Assembly: GCF_009377195.2 (NCBI RefSeq)
Contig: NZ_VJXX01000001.1
Coordinates: forward strand, 806,001 to 870,000
From: Arthrobacter bussei
GTDB lineage: Bacteria > Actinomycetota > Actinomycetes > Actinomycetales > Micrococcaceae
Reading direction: 5' to 3'
Length of the DNA: 64,000 nucleotides
Both the position numbers and the translations under genes were made by a program. The notes under the pieces were generated by a model. It was not told where the DNA came from, did not search any database, and saw nothing but the letters and a program-made list of their open reading frames with translations. This document shows positions 57,501-64,000 of this stretch, piece after piece (position 1 is the first letter of the stretch; each line of letters begins with the position of its first letter).

Positions 57501-58493
57501 CCCGCCGCCGCCGAGGCGCGCGGCGCAGGCGACGACGGTCGCCTCGGTGGGCCCGTACGTGTTCCACACCTCGCGGTCGTGCACGGCGAGGCGCTGCGCG
57601 AGGTCCGGCGGGCAGGCCTCGCCGCCGAAGATGAGCAGCCGGACGTTCTCGAGCGCATCCGCGGGCCAGAGTGCTGCGAGGGTCGGCACCGTGGATACGA
57701 CCGTGATGCCGCGGGCGATCAGCCACGGACCGAGGTCGACGCCGGTCCGCACGAGCGCGCGCGGCGCCGGCACGAGGCACGCACCGTGGCGCCAGGCCAG
57801 CCACATCTCCTCGCACGAGGCGTCGAACGCGACCGACAGGCCCGCCAGCACACGGTCGGCGGGGCCGATCGGCTCGCGCTGCAGGAAGAGGCGGGCCTCC
57901 GCGTCGACGAACGCCGCGGCCGAGCGGTGCGTGACGGCGACACCCTTGGGCGTGCCGGTGGAGCCGGAGGTGAAGATGATCCAGGCGTCGTCGTCGGGCG
58001 TCGGTGCCCCGTCGATACCCCGGACACGTCCCGCGGGGGTGAGTGCCAGGCCCGGCCCGACGACGACGGCGGCCCGTGACTCGGCGAAGACGACGAGCGC
58101 GCGCTCGTCGGGATCGTCGGCGTCCACGGGGACGTAGGCCGCACCCGCCGTGAGGACGCCGAGGATCGCGATGTACAGCTCGCTGGTACCCGAGGGCAGG
58201 CGGACACCGACAGCGTCCCCACGGCCGACCCCCGCCCGCCGCAGGGTAACGGCGAACGCCTCCGCGGCAGCGACCAGCTCCGCGTAGCTGAGAGCCGAGG
58301 TGCCGTCGTCGAGCGCAGAGGCGCTGGGGTGCGCCGCGGCGGTCGCGTGGAGGATGTCCAGCAGCGTCCGGGGCTCCGGCGCGCGTCCGGAGGCGGCGAA
58401 CTGCGCCTGCCGGACAGCGGGACGGCCCGGGGACACGGCGGGATCGACGGCGGGATCGACGGTGGGTGCTGTCTCGGGCGGGGGGATGGTCAC
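54525..58493 (-). CDS. Pls/PosA-type nonribosomal amino-acid polymerase
   Basis: 1322 residues. The adenylation domain (about 45-520) has IIFTSGSTGTPKGVAVTH, WNTYGPTEATV, YRSGDLVKL, GRADDQVKLGGRRVELGEVD and TKTSGKVDRDAL. A carrier domain with FFLHGGGSLAAARL follows. The second half has six or more membrane helices around three soluble domains with hexapeptide-like turns (IGAIDVGAGAVVGARSTLMP). This is the layout of epsilon-poly-lysine synthetase. Pocket residues read by hand give D-A-E-S-I-G-T-V-V-K, close to the lysine code. GTG 58493 with GGAAG upstream is preferred over TTG 58514. Confidence 0.9.
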   Translation of the reverse strand: MTIPPPETAPTVDPAVDPAVSPGRPAVRQAQFAASGRAPEPRTLLDILHATAAAHPSASALDDGTSALSYAELVAAAEAFAVTLRRAGVGRGDAVGVRLPSGTSELYIAILGVLTAGAAYVPVDADDPDERALVVFAESRAAVVVGPGLALTPAGRVRGIDGAPTPDDDAWIIFTSGSTGTPKGVAVTHRSAAAFVDAEARLFLQREPIGPADRVLAGLSVAFDASCEEMWLAWRHGACLVPAPRALVRTGVDLGPWLIARGITVVSTVPTLAALWPADALENVRLLIFGGEACPPDLAQRLAVHDREVWNTYGPTEATVVACAARLGGGGPVRIGLPLDGWDLAVVDGSGVPVPEGAVGELIIGGVGLARYLDPAKDAEKYAPLPTLGWDRAYRSGDLVKLEAAGLVFVGRADDQVKLGGRRVELGEVDAALQALPGIAGAAAAVRTTPSGNQLLVGYLVAASAAPDLAVLRALLAEQLPAALVPLLTVTDALPTKTSGKVDRDALPWPVAGREEAGDATPLEALDPQVQWIADQWAAVLGTVPVDGDADFFLHGGGSLAAARLVSLIRARYPVVTVADIYAHPRLGALAALAASTGDGDEQQAAPVRTVRRTSRRSQVFQTLMGIPLQFLAGMRWLTYAMIATNVLVGLGVLTAAPTVPWPWVAASWLVFVSPFGRMALSVAAARILLRGVLPGVYPRSGRVHLRLWLAEQISDSVGAVGLASAPWVPVYARALGARIGPDVDLHSVPPVTGFLTLGAGASVEPEVDLSGWWIDGDRVHIGAIDVGAGAVVGARSTLMPGARVGARAEVAPGSAVQGAVKAGQLFSGSPAVREGRARQDWPDAPPSRSPFRARMAFLAFAAASGALALIPFVAAVVASLPVVAALRGAPSLAAVWPTLVGPVVLAAVLWLLVNALLVVVTVRLLGLGLQEGHYPARSRTGWRIWATERTLDMARDLLFPLYASLVTPVWLRLLGARVGRNVEASTVLLIPAMTTIGEGAFLADDTRVASYELGGGHLRIAPAKIGRRAFLGNSGMTSAGRRVPKNSLVAVLSATPAKAKAGSSWLGSPPSRLRRLAVTGDRSRTFQPPPRLKAARAFWELCRIVPIILTVMIAAASLVIVDALALWAGHAVAALLSGLVFMALGAVAAGSAVLAKWLLVGRIRAGEHPLWSSFIWRNEVVDTFIESVSAPWFARAASGTPALVWWLRALGSKIGQGVWCESYWLPEADLVTLGAGSTVNRGCVVQTHLFHDRIMSMDTVELAAGATLGPHSVILPAADIGSGATVGPASLVMRGETVPAGSSWMGNPVSSWTGPGPVRGQ

Positions 58494-58589
58494 GGCTGGA
58501 GTCTTCCGGTGCAAGGTGAACGGCAGATGACCGGCGCTCTCCCCGGCCCCGGAAGTCTACCGGCGCCTCATCCGCTCTAGACTTGCCGG

Positions 58590-59417
58590 GTGAGCTCCCC
58601 CATCCCCACCCCGTACGAGGACCTGCTGCGCGACGTCATGGCGAACGGCGCGGCGAAGAGTGACCGGACGGGCACCGGGACCCGCAGTGTCTTCGGCCGC
58701 CAGCTGCGCTTCGACCTCGCCGAGTCCTTCCCGCTGATCACCACCAAGCGCGTGCACTTCAAGTCGGTGGCGCTCGAACTGCTGTGGTTCCTCCGCGGCG
58801 ACTCCAACGTGCGCTGGCTCCAGGAGCGCGGGGTGTCCATCTGGAACGAGTGGGCGGACGACGACGGCGAGCTCGGCCCCGTGTACGGAGTTCAGTGGCG
58901 CTCGTGGCCCACACCCGACGGCGGGCACATCGACCAGATCGCGCAGGTGGTCGAAGCCCTGCGGACCAACCCCGACTCCCGCCGCCACCTCGTCTCGGCC
59001 TGGAACGTCTCCGAGATCAAGGACATGGCCCTGCCGCCCTGCCACGTGTTCTTCCAGTTCTACGTGACCCCCGGCCAGGACGGCGCTCCCGGGAAGCTCT
59101 CGTGCCAGCTGTACCAGCGCTCTGCGGACACCTTCCTCGGCGTGCCCTTCAACATCGCGTCCTACGCCCTGCTGACCCTGATGGTCGCCCAGCAGACGGG
59201 CCTGGAACCCGGCGAGTTCATCTGGACGGGCGGGGACGTGCACGTCTACGACAACCACGTGGAGCAGGTCGCGGAGCAGCTGTCCCGCGACCCGTACCCG
59301 TACCCGCGCGTCGAGCTCACCCGGAAGCCGGCCGGCATCTTCGACTACGAGCTGGAGGACTTCGCCGTGCTCGACTACCGGCACCACCCCACCATCAAGG
59401 CGCCGGTCGCGGTATGA
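58590..59417 (+). CDS. thyA: Thymidylate synthase
   Basis: Makes dTMP from dUMP with methylene-tetrahydrofolate. 275 residues with [33 protein letters not shown], the catalytic Cys in [14 protein letters not shown], and [23 protein letters not shown] start at 58590 lies exactly six bases after TAGACT (58578-58583) without a ribosome site, so the mRNA is likely leaderless. Overlaps dfrA (ATGA); the two enzymes work in one folate cycle. Confidence 0.97.
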   Translation: MSSPIPTPYEDLLRDVMANGAAKSDRTGTGTRSVFGRQLRFDLAESFPLITTKRVHFKSVALELLWFLRGDSNVRWLQERGVSIWNEWADDDGELGPVYGVQWRSWPTPDGGHIDQIAQVVEALRTNPDSRRHLVSAWNVSEIKDMALPPCHVFFQFYVTPGQDGAPGKLSCQLYQRSADTFLGVPFNIASYALLTLMVAQQTGLEPGEFIWTGGDVHVYDNHVEQVAEQLSRDPYPYPRVELTRKPAGIFDYELEDFAVLDYRHHPTIKAPVAV

Positions 59418-59977
59418 GCCAGGACAGCCCGCCCCGTGCCCTGACGGTCTCCGACGCGGTCCGGGCCAGGCCCGTGATCGGCATGATCTGGGCCCAGACG
59501 GAGAACGGGGTGATCGGGAAGGACGGCGGCATCCCCTGGCACGTCCCCGAGGACCTCGCACACTTCCGTGTGACCACCACGGGGCACCCGGTGATCATGG
59601 GCCGCCGCACCTGGGAATCGTTCCCCGAGCGCTTCCGGCCCCTGCCGGACCGCACCAACATCGTCATCTCGACCTCCGTCACCGATCTGCCCGGCGCCGT
59701 CGTCGTCCCGTCGCTCGACGCCGCGCTCGCAGCGGCTGCGGCTGCCCCGGGGGCGGACGAGGTCTGGATCATCGGCGGCGGGCGCGTGTACGCCGACGGT
59801 ATGGCCCACGCCCACGCCGCCCTCGTCACGGTGGTCGAGGACGCCGCGGAGGGTGACACCCTGGCGCCCGCCCTCGGTCCGGACTGGTCGCTCACCGCGC
59901 TGACGCCCGAGACGGGCTGGCTGGAGTCCTCCAGGGGTCCGCGGTACCGGATCAGCCTCTGGACGAGGCAGGACTGA
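59414..59977 (+). CDS. dfrA: Dihydrofolate reductase
   Basis: Regenerates tetrahydrofolate used up by ThyA; trimethoprim target. 187 residues from ATG 59414 (the frame inside thyA is not used). Motifs: [20 protein letters not shown], the conserved [34 protein letters not shown] and [13 protein letters not shown]. Coupled to thyA by ATGA overlap. Confidence 0.96.
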   Translation: MSQDSPPRALTVSDAVRARPVIGMIWAQTENGVIGKDGGIPWHVPEDLAHFRVTTTGHPVIMGRRTWESFPERFRPLPDRTNIVISTSVTDLPGAVVVPSLDAALAAAAAAPGADEVWIIGGGRVYADGMAHAHAALVTVVEDAAEGDTLAPALGPDWSLTALTPETGWLESSRGPRYRISLWTRQD

Positions 59978-60030
59978 GCCGGGCCGGTCACAAAGCGGGC
60001 CGGACTCCCCCTCCCGCCTAAACTGGGCGT

Positions 60031-61170
60031 ATGACTTCAGCACCCGAGAGCGCCGCCCTGCCGTCCGTCGGATTCGTCGGCTGGCGCGGCATGGTCGGCT
60101 CGGTCCTCATGCAGCGGCTCCAGGACGAGGGCGACTTCGCGCGCATCAACCCCGTGTTCTTCTCGACGTCGGCCGCGGGCGGCGCGGCGCCGGCGTTCGC
60201 CGACGGCGCGGACCCCCTGCAGGACGCGTACGACGTCGACACCCTCGCCACGCTCCCCATCATCGTGACGGCGCAGGGCGGCGACTACACCTCCGAGGTG
60301 TACCCGAAACTGCGCGACGCAGGCTGGACCGGGCTGTGGCTGGACGCCGCCTCCACCCTGCGCATGGATCAGGACAGTGTGATCGTCCTCGACCCGGTCA
60401 ACCGGTCCGCGATCGACGCGGGCCTCGCGAGCGGCGTCCGCGACTTCATCGGCGGCAACTGCACCGTGTCCTGCATGCTCATGGGCCTCGGCGGGCTCTT
60501 CCGCAACGGCCTCGTGGAGTGGGGCACGTCCATGACCTACCAGGCGGCCTCGGGCGGCGGCGCCCGGCACATGCGGGAACTCCTCACGCAGTTCGGCGAC
60601 CTCCACGGCACCGTGGCGATGAACCTCGACGATCCCGCGTCGGCCATCCTCGACATCGACCGGGCCATCCTCGCGAAACAGCGCCACCCGAGCCTGGAGG
60701 CCTCCCAGTTCGGTGTGCCGCTCGCCGGCTCCGTCATCCCGTGGATCGACAGCGACCTCGGCAACGGCGTGTCCCGCGAGGAGTGGAAAGCGGGCGCGGA
60801 GACCAACAAGATCCTCGGCACCGACGCGCGCATCCCCTTCGACGGACTGTGTGTCAGGGTCGGCGCCATGCGCTCGCACTCCCAGGCCCTGACCCTGAAG
60901 CTGACCGAGGACCTGCCCGTCGGTGAGATCGAGGCGATCATCGCGGCGGACAATGACTGGGTCCGCGTCATCCCGAACACGAAGACGGACACGCTCGCGT
61001 CCCTGACCCCGGTCGCCGCCACCGGATCGCTGACCGTCCCCGTGGGGCGTATCCGCAAGCTCGAGATGGGCCCGGACTACATCAGTGCGTTCACCGTCGG
61101 TGACCAGCTGCTGTGGGGTGCGGCCGAGCCGCTGCGCCGCATGCTCATGATCGCCACCGGCAACCTCTAG
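60031..61170 (+). CDS. asd: Aspartate-semialdehyde dehydrogenase
   Basis: Reduces aspartyl phosphate to the semialdehyde, the branch point to lysine, diaminopimelate, threonine and methionine. 379 residues, of the longer enterobacterial-like type: [17 protein letters not shown] at the NADP site, the catalytic Cys in [17 protein letters not shown], and the His region [24 protein letters not shown] (60019-60024) ends six bases before the ATG, suggesting a leaderless message. It follows dfrA on the same strand by 53 bases. Confidence 0.95.
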   Translation: MTSAPESAALPSVGFVGWRGMVGSVLMQRLQDEGDFARINPVFFSTSAAGGAAPAFADGADPLQDAYDVDTLATLPIIVTAQGGDYTSEVYPKLRDAGWTGLWLDAASTLRMDQDSVIVLDPVNRSAIDAGLASGVRDFIGGNCTVSCMLMGLGGLFRNGLVEWGTSMTYQAASGGGARHMRELLTQFGDLHGTVAMNLDDPASAILDIDRAILAKQRHPSLEASQFGVPLAGSVIPWIDSDLGNGVSREEWKAGAETNKILGTDARIPFDGLCVRVGAMRSHSQALTLKLTEDLPVGEIEAIIAADNDWVRVIPNTKTDTLASLTPVAATGSLTVPVGRIRKLEMGPDYISAFTVGDQLLWGAAEPLRRMLMIATGNL

Positions 61171-61317
61171 CCCTCACGGCCCGCCGCAGGATCCGCGACG
61201 GCGAGGACACCGCCCGTCCCCCTCGGCCGGCGGGACCGGGCGACCTGGTGGACCGGCGGGGCGGGACGGTCGGGGCAGGTGTCTCAAAAGGTCGGTGGGC
61301 GGCGGCACCATGGGCGC

Positions 61318-61746
61318 ATGGATCCGACGAACGCAGACACCATCCTCCGGCGCTTCTTCGCCGTGAGCGGCCACACCCGGCATCCGGAGAGCCTGCTGCG
61401 CTACGAGCGGGTCCAGTCCCACCTCCGTGGATATCTCGAGGGGGTGGCCGCCGCGCGGCTCGAGGGACCCGCGCGCGATCTGCTCGACCTGGAACGCCAG
61501 TTCGACGCCGAGGCCCCCTACGCGCGGCTCCTGGGAGCGCGGGAGCTGCTGCACGCGCTCCCGGAGTTCCTCGCCGTCCCGCAGCTCCTCCCCGACTTCC
61601 ACGACCGGCTGGCCCAGATCAGCGTCGCCTCCCGGCTGGCCCAGTGGCTGTGCTCACGCCGGCTCGTGCAGCGCGAGGACAGCTGGGACGACGTCGTCCT
61701 CACCCGCGCCGCCGCGGAGCAGGCCCGGCGCTCTCCCGCCCTGTGA
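61318..61746 (+). CDS. Hypothetical helical protein
   Basis: 142 residues from ATG 61318 (MDPTNADTILRRFFAVSGH). Mostly predicted helical, with Leu/Arg-rich segments such as LLRYERVQSHLRGYLEGVAA and LHALPEFLAVPQLLPDF. No known domain seen, no membrane helix. It ends 12 bases before the convergent murB. Function unknown. Confidence 0.7.
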   Translation: MDPTNADTILRRFFAVSGHTRHPESLLRYERVQSHLRGYLEGVAAARLEGPARDLLDLERQFDAEAPYARLLGARELLHALPEFLAVPQLLPDFHDRLAQISVASRLAQWLCSRRLVQREDSWDDVVLTRAAAEQARRSPAL

Positions 61747-61758
61747 CCCGCCCCCGCC

Positions 61759-62850
61759 TCAGAGCGAGCAGTTGATGAGCAGAGGCTCGGGCTCGAGGCG
61801 GATGCCGAACCGCGCCTCCACGCCGTCCCGCACGAGCCGCGCCACGGACAACAGGTCCGAGGTGGTCGCCCCGCCCCGGTTCGTGACCGCCAGCGTGTGC
61901 TTCGTCGAAAGGGAGGCCCGGCCCTCAGCGGCGGCGTACCCGTCGTCGTCCCCCAGGCCGAAGCCCTTCGAGAAGCCCGCCCGCTCGATCAGCCACGCCG
62001 CGCTGAGCTTCACCTGGCCCTCGAGACCGGCAGGATAGCGCGGTGCATCGGCTGGAAGCCCTGCGGCGACGTCCTCGGACACGATCGGGTTGGTGAAGAA
62101 GGAGCCGGTGCTCCAGGTGTCGGGATCCGGTGTGTCGAGCACCATCCCCTTGCCGGCACGGAGGCGCAGGACCGCCCGGCGGACATCGTTCGCGTAGGCC
62201 CGTTCCCCCACCCCGATACCCAGGGCGCGCGCGAGTTCCGCGTACCGCACGGGCTTGCTCATCCGGCCGAGACCGAGCTGGAACTCCACCGAGAGGACCA
62301 CGTAGCGGGGAGACCCGCCGACAGTGCTGCGCTTCAGGAGCGAGTCCCGGTAGCCGAACCCGAGCTCGAAGTTCGTGAAGCTCTTGATGCTGTCCGTCTC
62401 GCGGTCGAAGGTGCGGACCGTCGCGATGGTCTGCGCCACGTCCGAGCCGTACGCGCCCACGTTCTGCACCGGCGTCGCCCCGGTGGAGCCCGGGATCCCG
62501 GACAGCGCTTCCAGACCGGAGAACGCGTGGAGCACGGTGTAGCGGACGAGGTCGTCCCAGTCGTGGCCGGCCTGCACCTTGACCATGACCCCGCCGCAGG
62601 TGGCGTCGTCGTCGTCCACGGTGAACCCCGAGGACGTGATGCGCACGACGGTCCCGTCGAAGCCGTCGTCGCCGATCAGCAGGTTCGATCCCCCGCTCAC
62701 GATCAGCAGCGGCTCGCCCGCTGCGTCCGCCGCCCGGACGGCCGCCACGATCTCCTGCTCGGTACCCGCCTCCACGAGGGTCCGGGCGGCACCGCCCACG
62801 CGCGCGGTGGTGAGGTCGGCCAGGCGTGGGCCGGTCACGGGGGCGCTCAC
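61759..62850 (-). CDS. murB: UDP-N-acetylenolpyruvoylglucosamine reductase
   Basis: FAD enzyme that completes UDP-N-acetylmuramate for peptidoglycan. 363 residues from GTG 62850, which overlaps the hadB stop. Motifs: TTARVGGAARTLVEAG, VSGGSNLLIGDDGFDGTVV, IPGSTGATPVQNVGAYGSDV, the catalytic-Ser area STGSFFTNPIV, and the end VRDGVEARFGIRLEPEPLLI. The longer upstream frame lies inside hadB and is rejected. Confidence 0.95.
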   Translation of the reverse strand: MSAPVTGPRLADLTTARVGGAARTLVEAGTEQEIVAAVRAADAAGEPLLIVSGGSNLLIGDDGFDGTVVRITSSGFTVDDDDATCGGVMVKVQAGHDWDDLVRYTVLHAFSGLEALSGIPGSTGATPVQNVGAYGSDVAQTIATVRTFDRETDSIKSFTNFELGFGYRDSLLKRSTVGGSPRYVVLSVEFQLGLGRMSKPVRYAELARALGIGVGERAYANDVRRAVLRLRAGKGMVLDTPDPDTWSTGSFFTNPIVSEDVAAGLPADAPRYPAGLEGQVKLSAAWLIERAGFSKGFGLGDDDGYAAAEGRASLSTKHTLAVTNRGGATTSDLLSVARLVRDGVEARFGIRLEPEPLLINCSL

Positions 62851-63287
62851 GGCAGCCTCACCACGGCCTGCGCCTTCACGAGGACCTTCTGACCGCCGTA
62901 GGTGACGGTCAGGTCGATGCGCGCGGTCGACCGCTCGGCGTCGAGCGCGCCCACCGTGCCGGTCACCTCGACGACGGCACCCGGCTCGCCGGGCCGGGCC
63001 GTGGTGTCCTCGACGACCACGGGCTTGGTGAAGCGCGTCTGGTAGTCCACGACGGCGGCCGGATCCCCGCACCAGTCGGTGACCAGCTGGACGGAGGCAC
63101 CCATGGTGAACATGCCGTGGGCGATGACGCCGGGGAGGCCGACTCCCTCCGCGAACGACTGGTTCCAGTGGATCGGGTTGAGGTCCCCGGACGCTCCGGC
63201 ATAGCGGACGAGATCCTGCCGCGTGACGTCGATGGTGCGGGTACCGATCTGCTGACCGACCTCGAGGGTGGCGAATCGTGCGCTCAT
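62847..63287 (-). CDS. hadB: MaoC-like (3R)-hydroxyacyl dehydratase subunit B
   Basis: Hot-dog fold dehydratase with the hydratase motif YAGASGDLNPIHWNQSFAEG (Asp and His catalytic pair) and GVIAHGMFTMGASV. 146 residues. In mycobacteria the homologous HadB is the catalytic partner of HadA or HadC in fatty-acid elongation. It follows the HadA-like gene by two bases and overlaps murB, matching the conserved hadAB-murB neighbourhood of actinobacteria. Confidence 0.9.
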   Translation of the reverse strand: MSARFATLEVGQQIGTRTIDVTRQDLVRYAGASGDLNPIHWNQSFAEGVGLPGVIAHGMFTMGASVQLVTDWCGDPAAVVDYQTRFTKPVVVEDTTARPGEPGAVVEVTGTVGALDAERSTARIDLTVTYGGQKVLVKAQAVVRLP

Positions 63288-63289
63288 GG

Positions 63290-63739
63290 CTACTGGTCCT
63301 CTCCGCGGACGAGGAGCGACGACGTCGTCGTCGCCGTGTGGATGCCGTCGACCGTCGAGATCTCGGCGCGCGTGGTGATCATCGCGCCCCCGCCCATGGC
63401 ACGGACCTGGTCCACGTGCAGTTCGGCGACCAGTTCGTCACCGGCGACGATGGGACGGTGGTGGACGAAGCGCTGGTCCGCGTGGACCACGCGCGTGAAG
63501 TCGATGCCCGCGCTCGGGTCCGCGATCAGCTGAGCATCCGCCCGCTGCGCGACGACGATCGCGAAGGTCGGCGGCGCGACGAGGTCGGCGTGTCCGAGCG
63601 CCACCGCTGCGTCGACGTCGAAGTGTGCGGCGTGCGTCGCCTTGACGGCCCGGGCGAAGTCGCGGATGGCCTCGCGTCCCACGGAGTAGGTCTCACCCGC
63701 AGGGTAGCTGCGTCCCTGCAGGTCTGGGTCGATGGTCAA
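63290..63739 (-). CDS. hadA: MaoC N-terminal-domain dehydratase subunit A
   Basis: 149 residues. Non-catalytic partner type of the MaoC family: LVAPPTFAIVVAQRADAQLI, DQRFVHHRPIVAGDELVAEL and HVDQVRAMGGGAMITTRAEI. It lacks the Asp-His hydratase pair and is expected to bind the acyl chain together with HadB. ATG at 63739, with GGAGGATCC just upstream. First of the three-gene hadA-hadB-murB unit. Confidence 0.88.
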   Translation of the reverse strand: MTIDPDLQGRSYPAGETYSVGREAIRDFARAVKATHAAHFDVDAAVALGHADLVAPPTFAIVVAQRADAQLIADPSAGIDFTRVVHADQRFVHHRPIVAGDELVAELHVDQVRAMGGGAMITTRAEISTVDGIHTATTTSSLLVRGEDQ

Positions 63740-63809
63740 TGGATCCTCCGATGGAAGGGGACAGGATGGACGGCCGCGCCGGGCGGAACCGGCGGAAGGA
63801 GCCGGGGTC

Positions 63810-64000
63810 TCAGCTGCGGTCCCGCAGGCGGCGGCGCGTGTCCCGGGACCGCACCACCATGCCGGCGAGGTGGCAGACCATACCGGCGACGATGATCGGG
63901 ATCGCCGTGAAGACGAGGACGCTCTGGTCGGTCGCCGCGCCGAGGACCGCGATGAGGATGCCGATACCCGTGGTCGCGAGTGCGGAGACCACCAGCTTCC
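63810..64000 (-). CDS. Small membrane protein (5' end may lie beyond window)
   Basis: At least 60 residues from GTG 63992 with two hydrophobic helices (ALATTGIGILIAVLGAAT and VLVFTAIPIIVAGMVCHLAG) and a basic tail RSRDTRRRLRDRS. The frame stays open to the window edge, so the real start may be further upstream. No family recognised. A 70-base gap separates it from hadA. Confidence 0.6.
   Translation of the reverse strand, partial: KLVVSALATTGIGILIAVLGAATDQSVLVFTAIPIIVAGMVCHLAGMVVRSRDTRRRLRDRS

Overview
This window is a GC-rich chromosomal segment of an actinobacterium, almost certainly a member of the Micrococcaceae close to Arthrobacter. Support for this: GTG starts are frequent; mycothiol synthase (mshD) sits next to an orphan GlnR-type regulator; NusG has a long acidic N-terminus; hadAB lies upstream of murB; and there is a complete-looking gene set for a C50 carotenoid of the bacterioruberin type. 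I see no phage, transposase, CRISPR array or rRNA.

Layout. 1-31 kb, almost all on the minus strand, holds the transcription and translation core. Reading in the direction of transcription it runs tRNA-Trp, secE, nusG, rplK, rplA, a GNAT gene, rplJ and rplL. A carotenoid/isoprenoid block follows (idi, crtE-crtB-crtI and a plus-strand thiolase). Then come rpoB-rpoC, rpsL-rpsG-fusA-tuf, a very large membrane protein, and the start of the S10 operon (rpsJ-rplC-rplD-rplW-rplB, the last cut by the window edge). 31-37.7 kb carries an aminotransferase, a NarL-type response regulator with a PspC-fused histidine kinase, and a divergent PspC/LiaF-like operon, probably an envelope-stress module. 37.7-41 kb is a second carotenoid locus (CruF-like hydratase, CrtD-like desaturase, UbiA-type lycopene elongase) that would extend the lycopene made by CrtEBI to a C50 product. 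41-46 kb holds pfkA, a GNAT protein, an ankyrin protein, ygfZ, a nitrobindin-like protein and small membrane proteins. 46-52 kb holds glnR, mshD, ppk and a mutT1-like gene. 52-58.5 kb holds a Pls/PosA-type amino-acid polymerase with an overlapping M1 aminopeptidase gene and a nearby phosphopantetheinyl transferase. 58.6-64 kb holds thyA-dfrA-asd and murB-hadB-hadA.

Most notable observations. (1) A 55-nt tRNA-like RNA unit lies between glnR and mshD on the minus strand. It has a paired acceptor stem, a consensus T-arm, an encoded CCA end, a single short internal hairpin, its own plausible promoter and a shared terminator. (2) The Pls-like synthetase has an adenylation-pocket signature, read by hand, that looks like the lysine code; it lies beside a peptidase and a carrier-activating enzyme and so suggests an uncharacterised poly-amino-acid system. 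(3) A 93-nt nested hairpin separates rpoB and rpoC. (4) Several genes share an apparent leaderless promoter (TANNNT, six bases, start codon). (5) Several families of short tandem repeats lie at gene ends or inside genes.

Limits: all functions are read by eye from translations and motifs. Promoters and RNA structures are pattern calls without energy calculation or comparative support.
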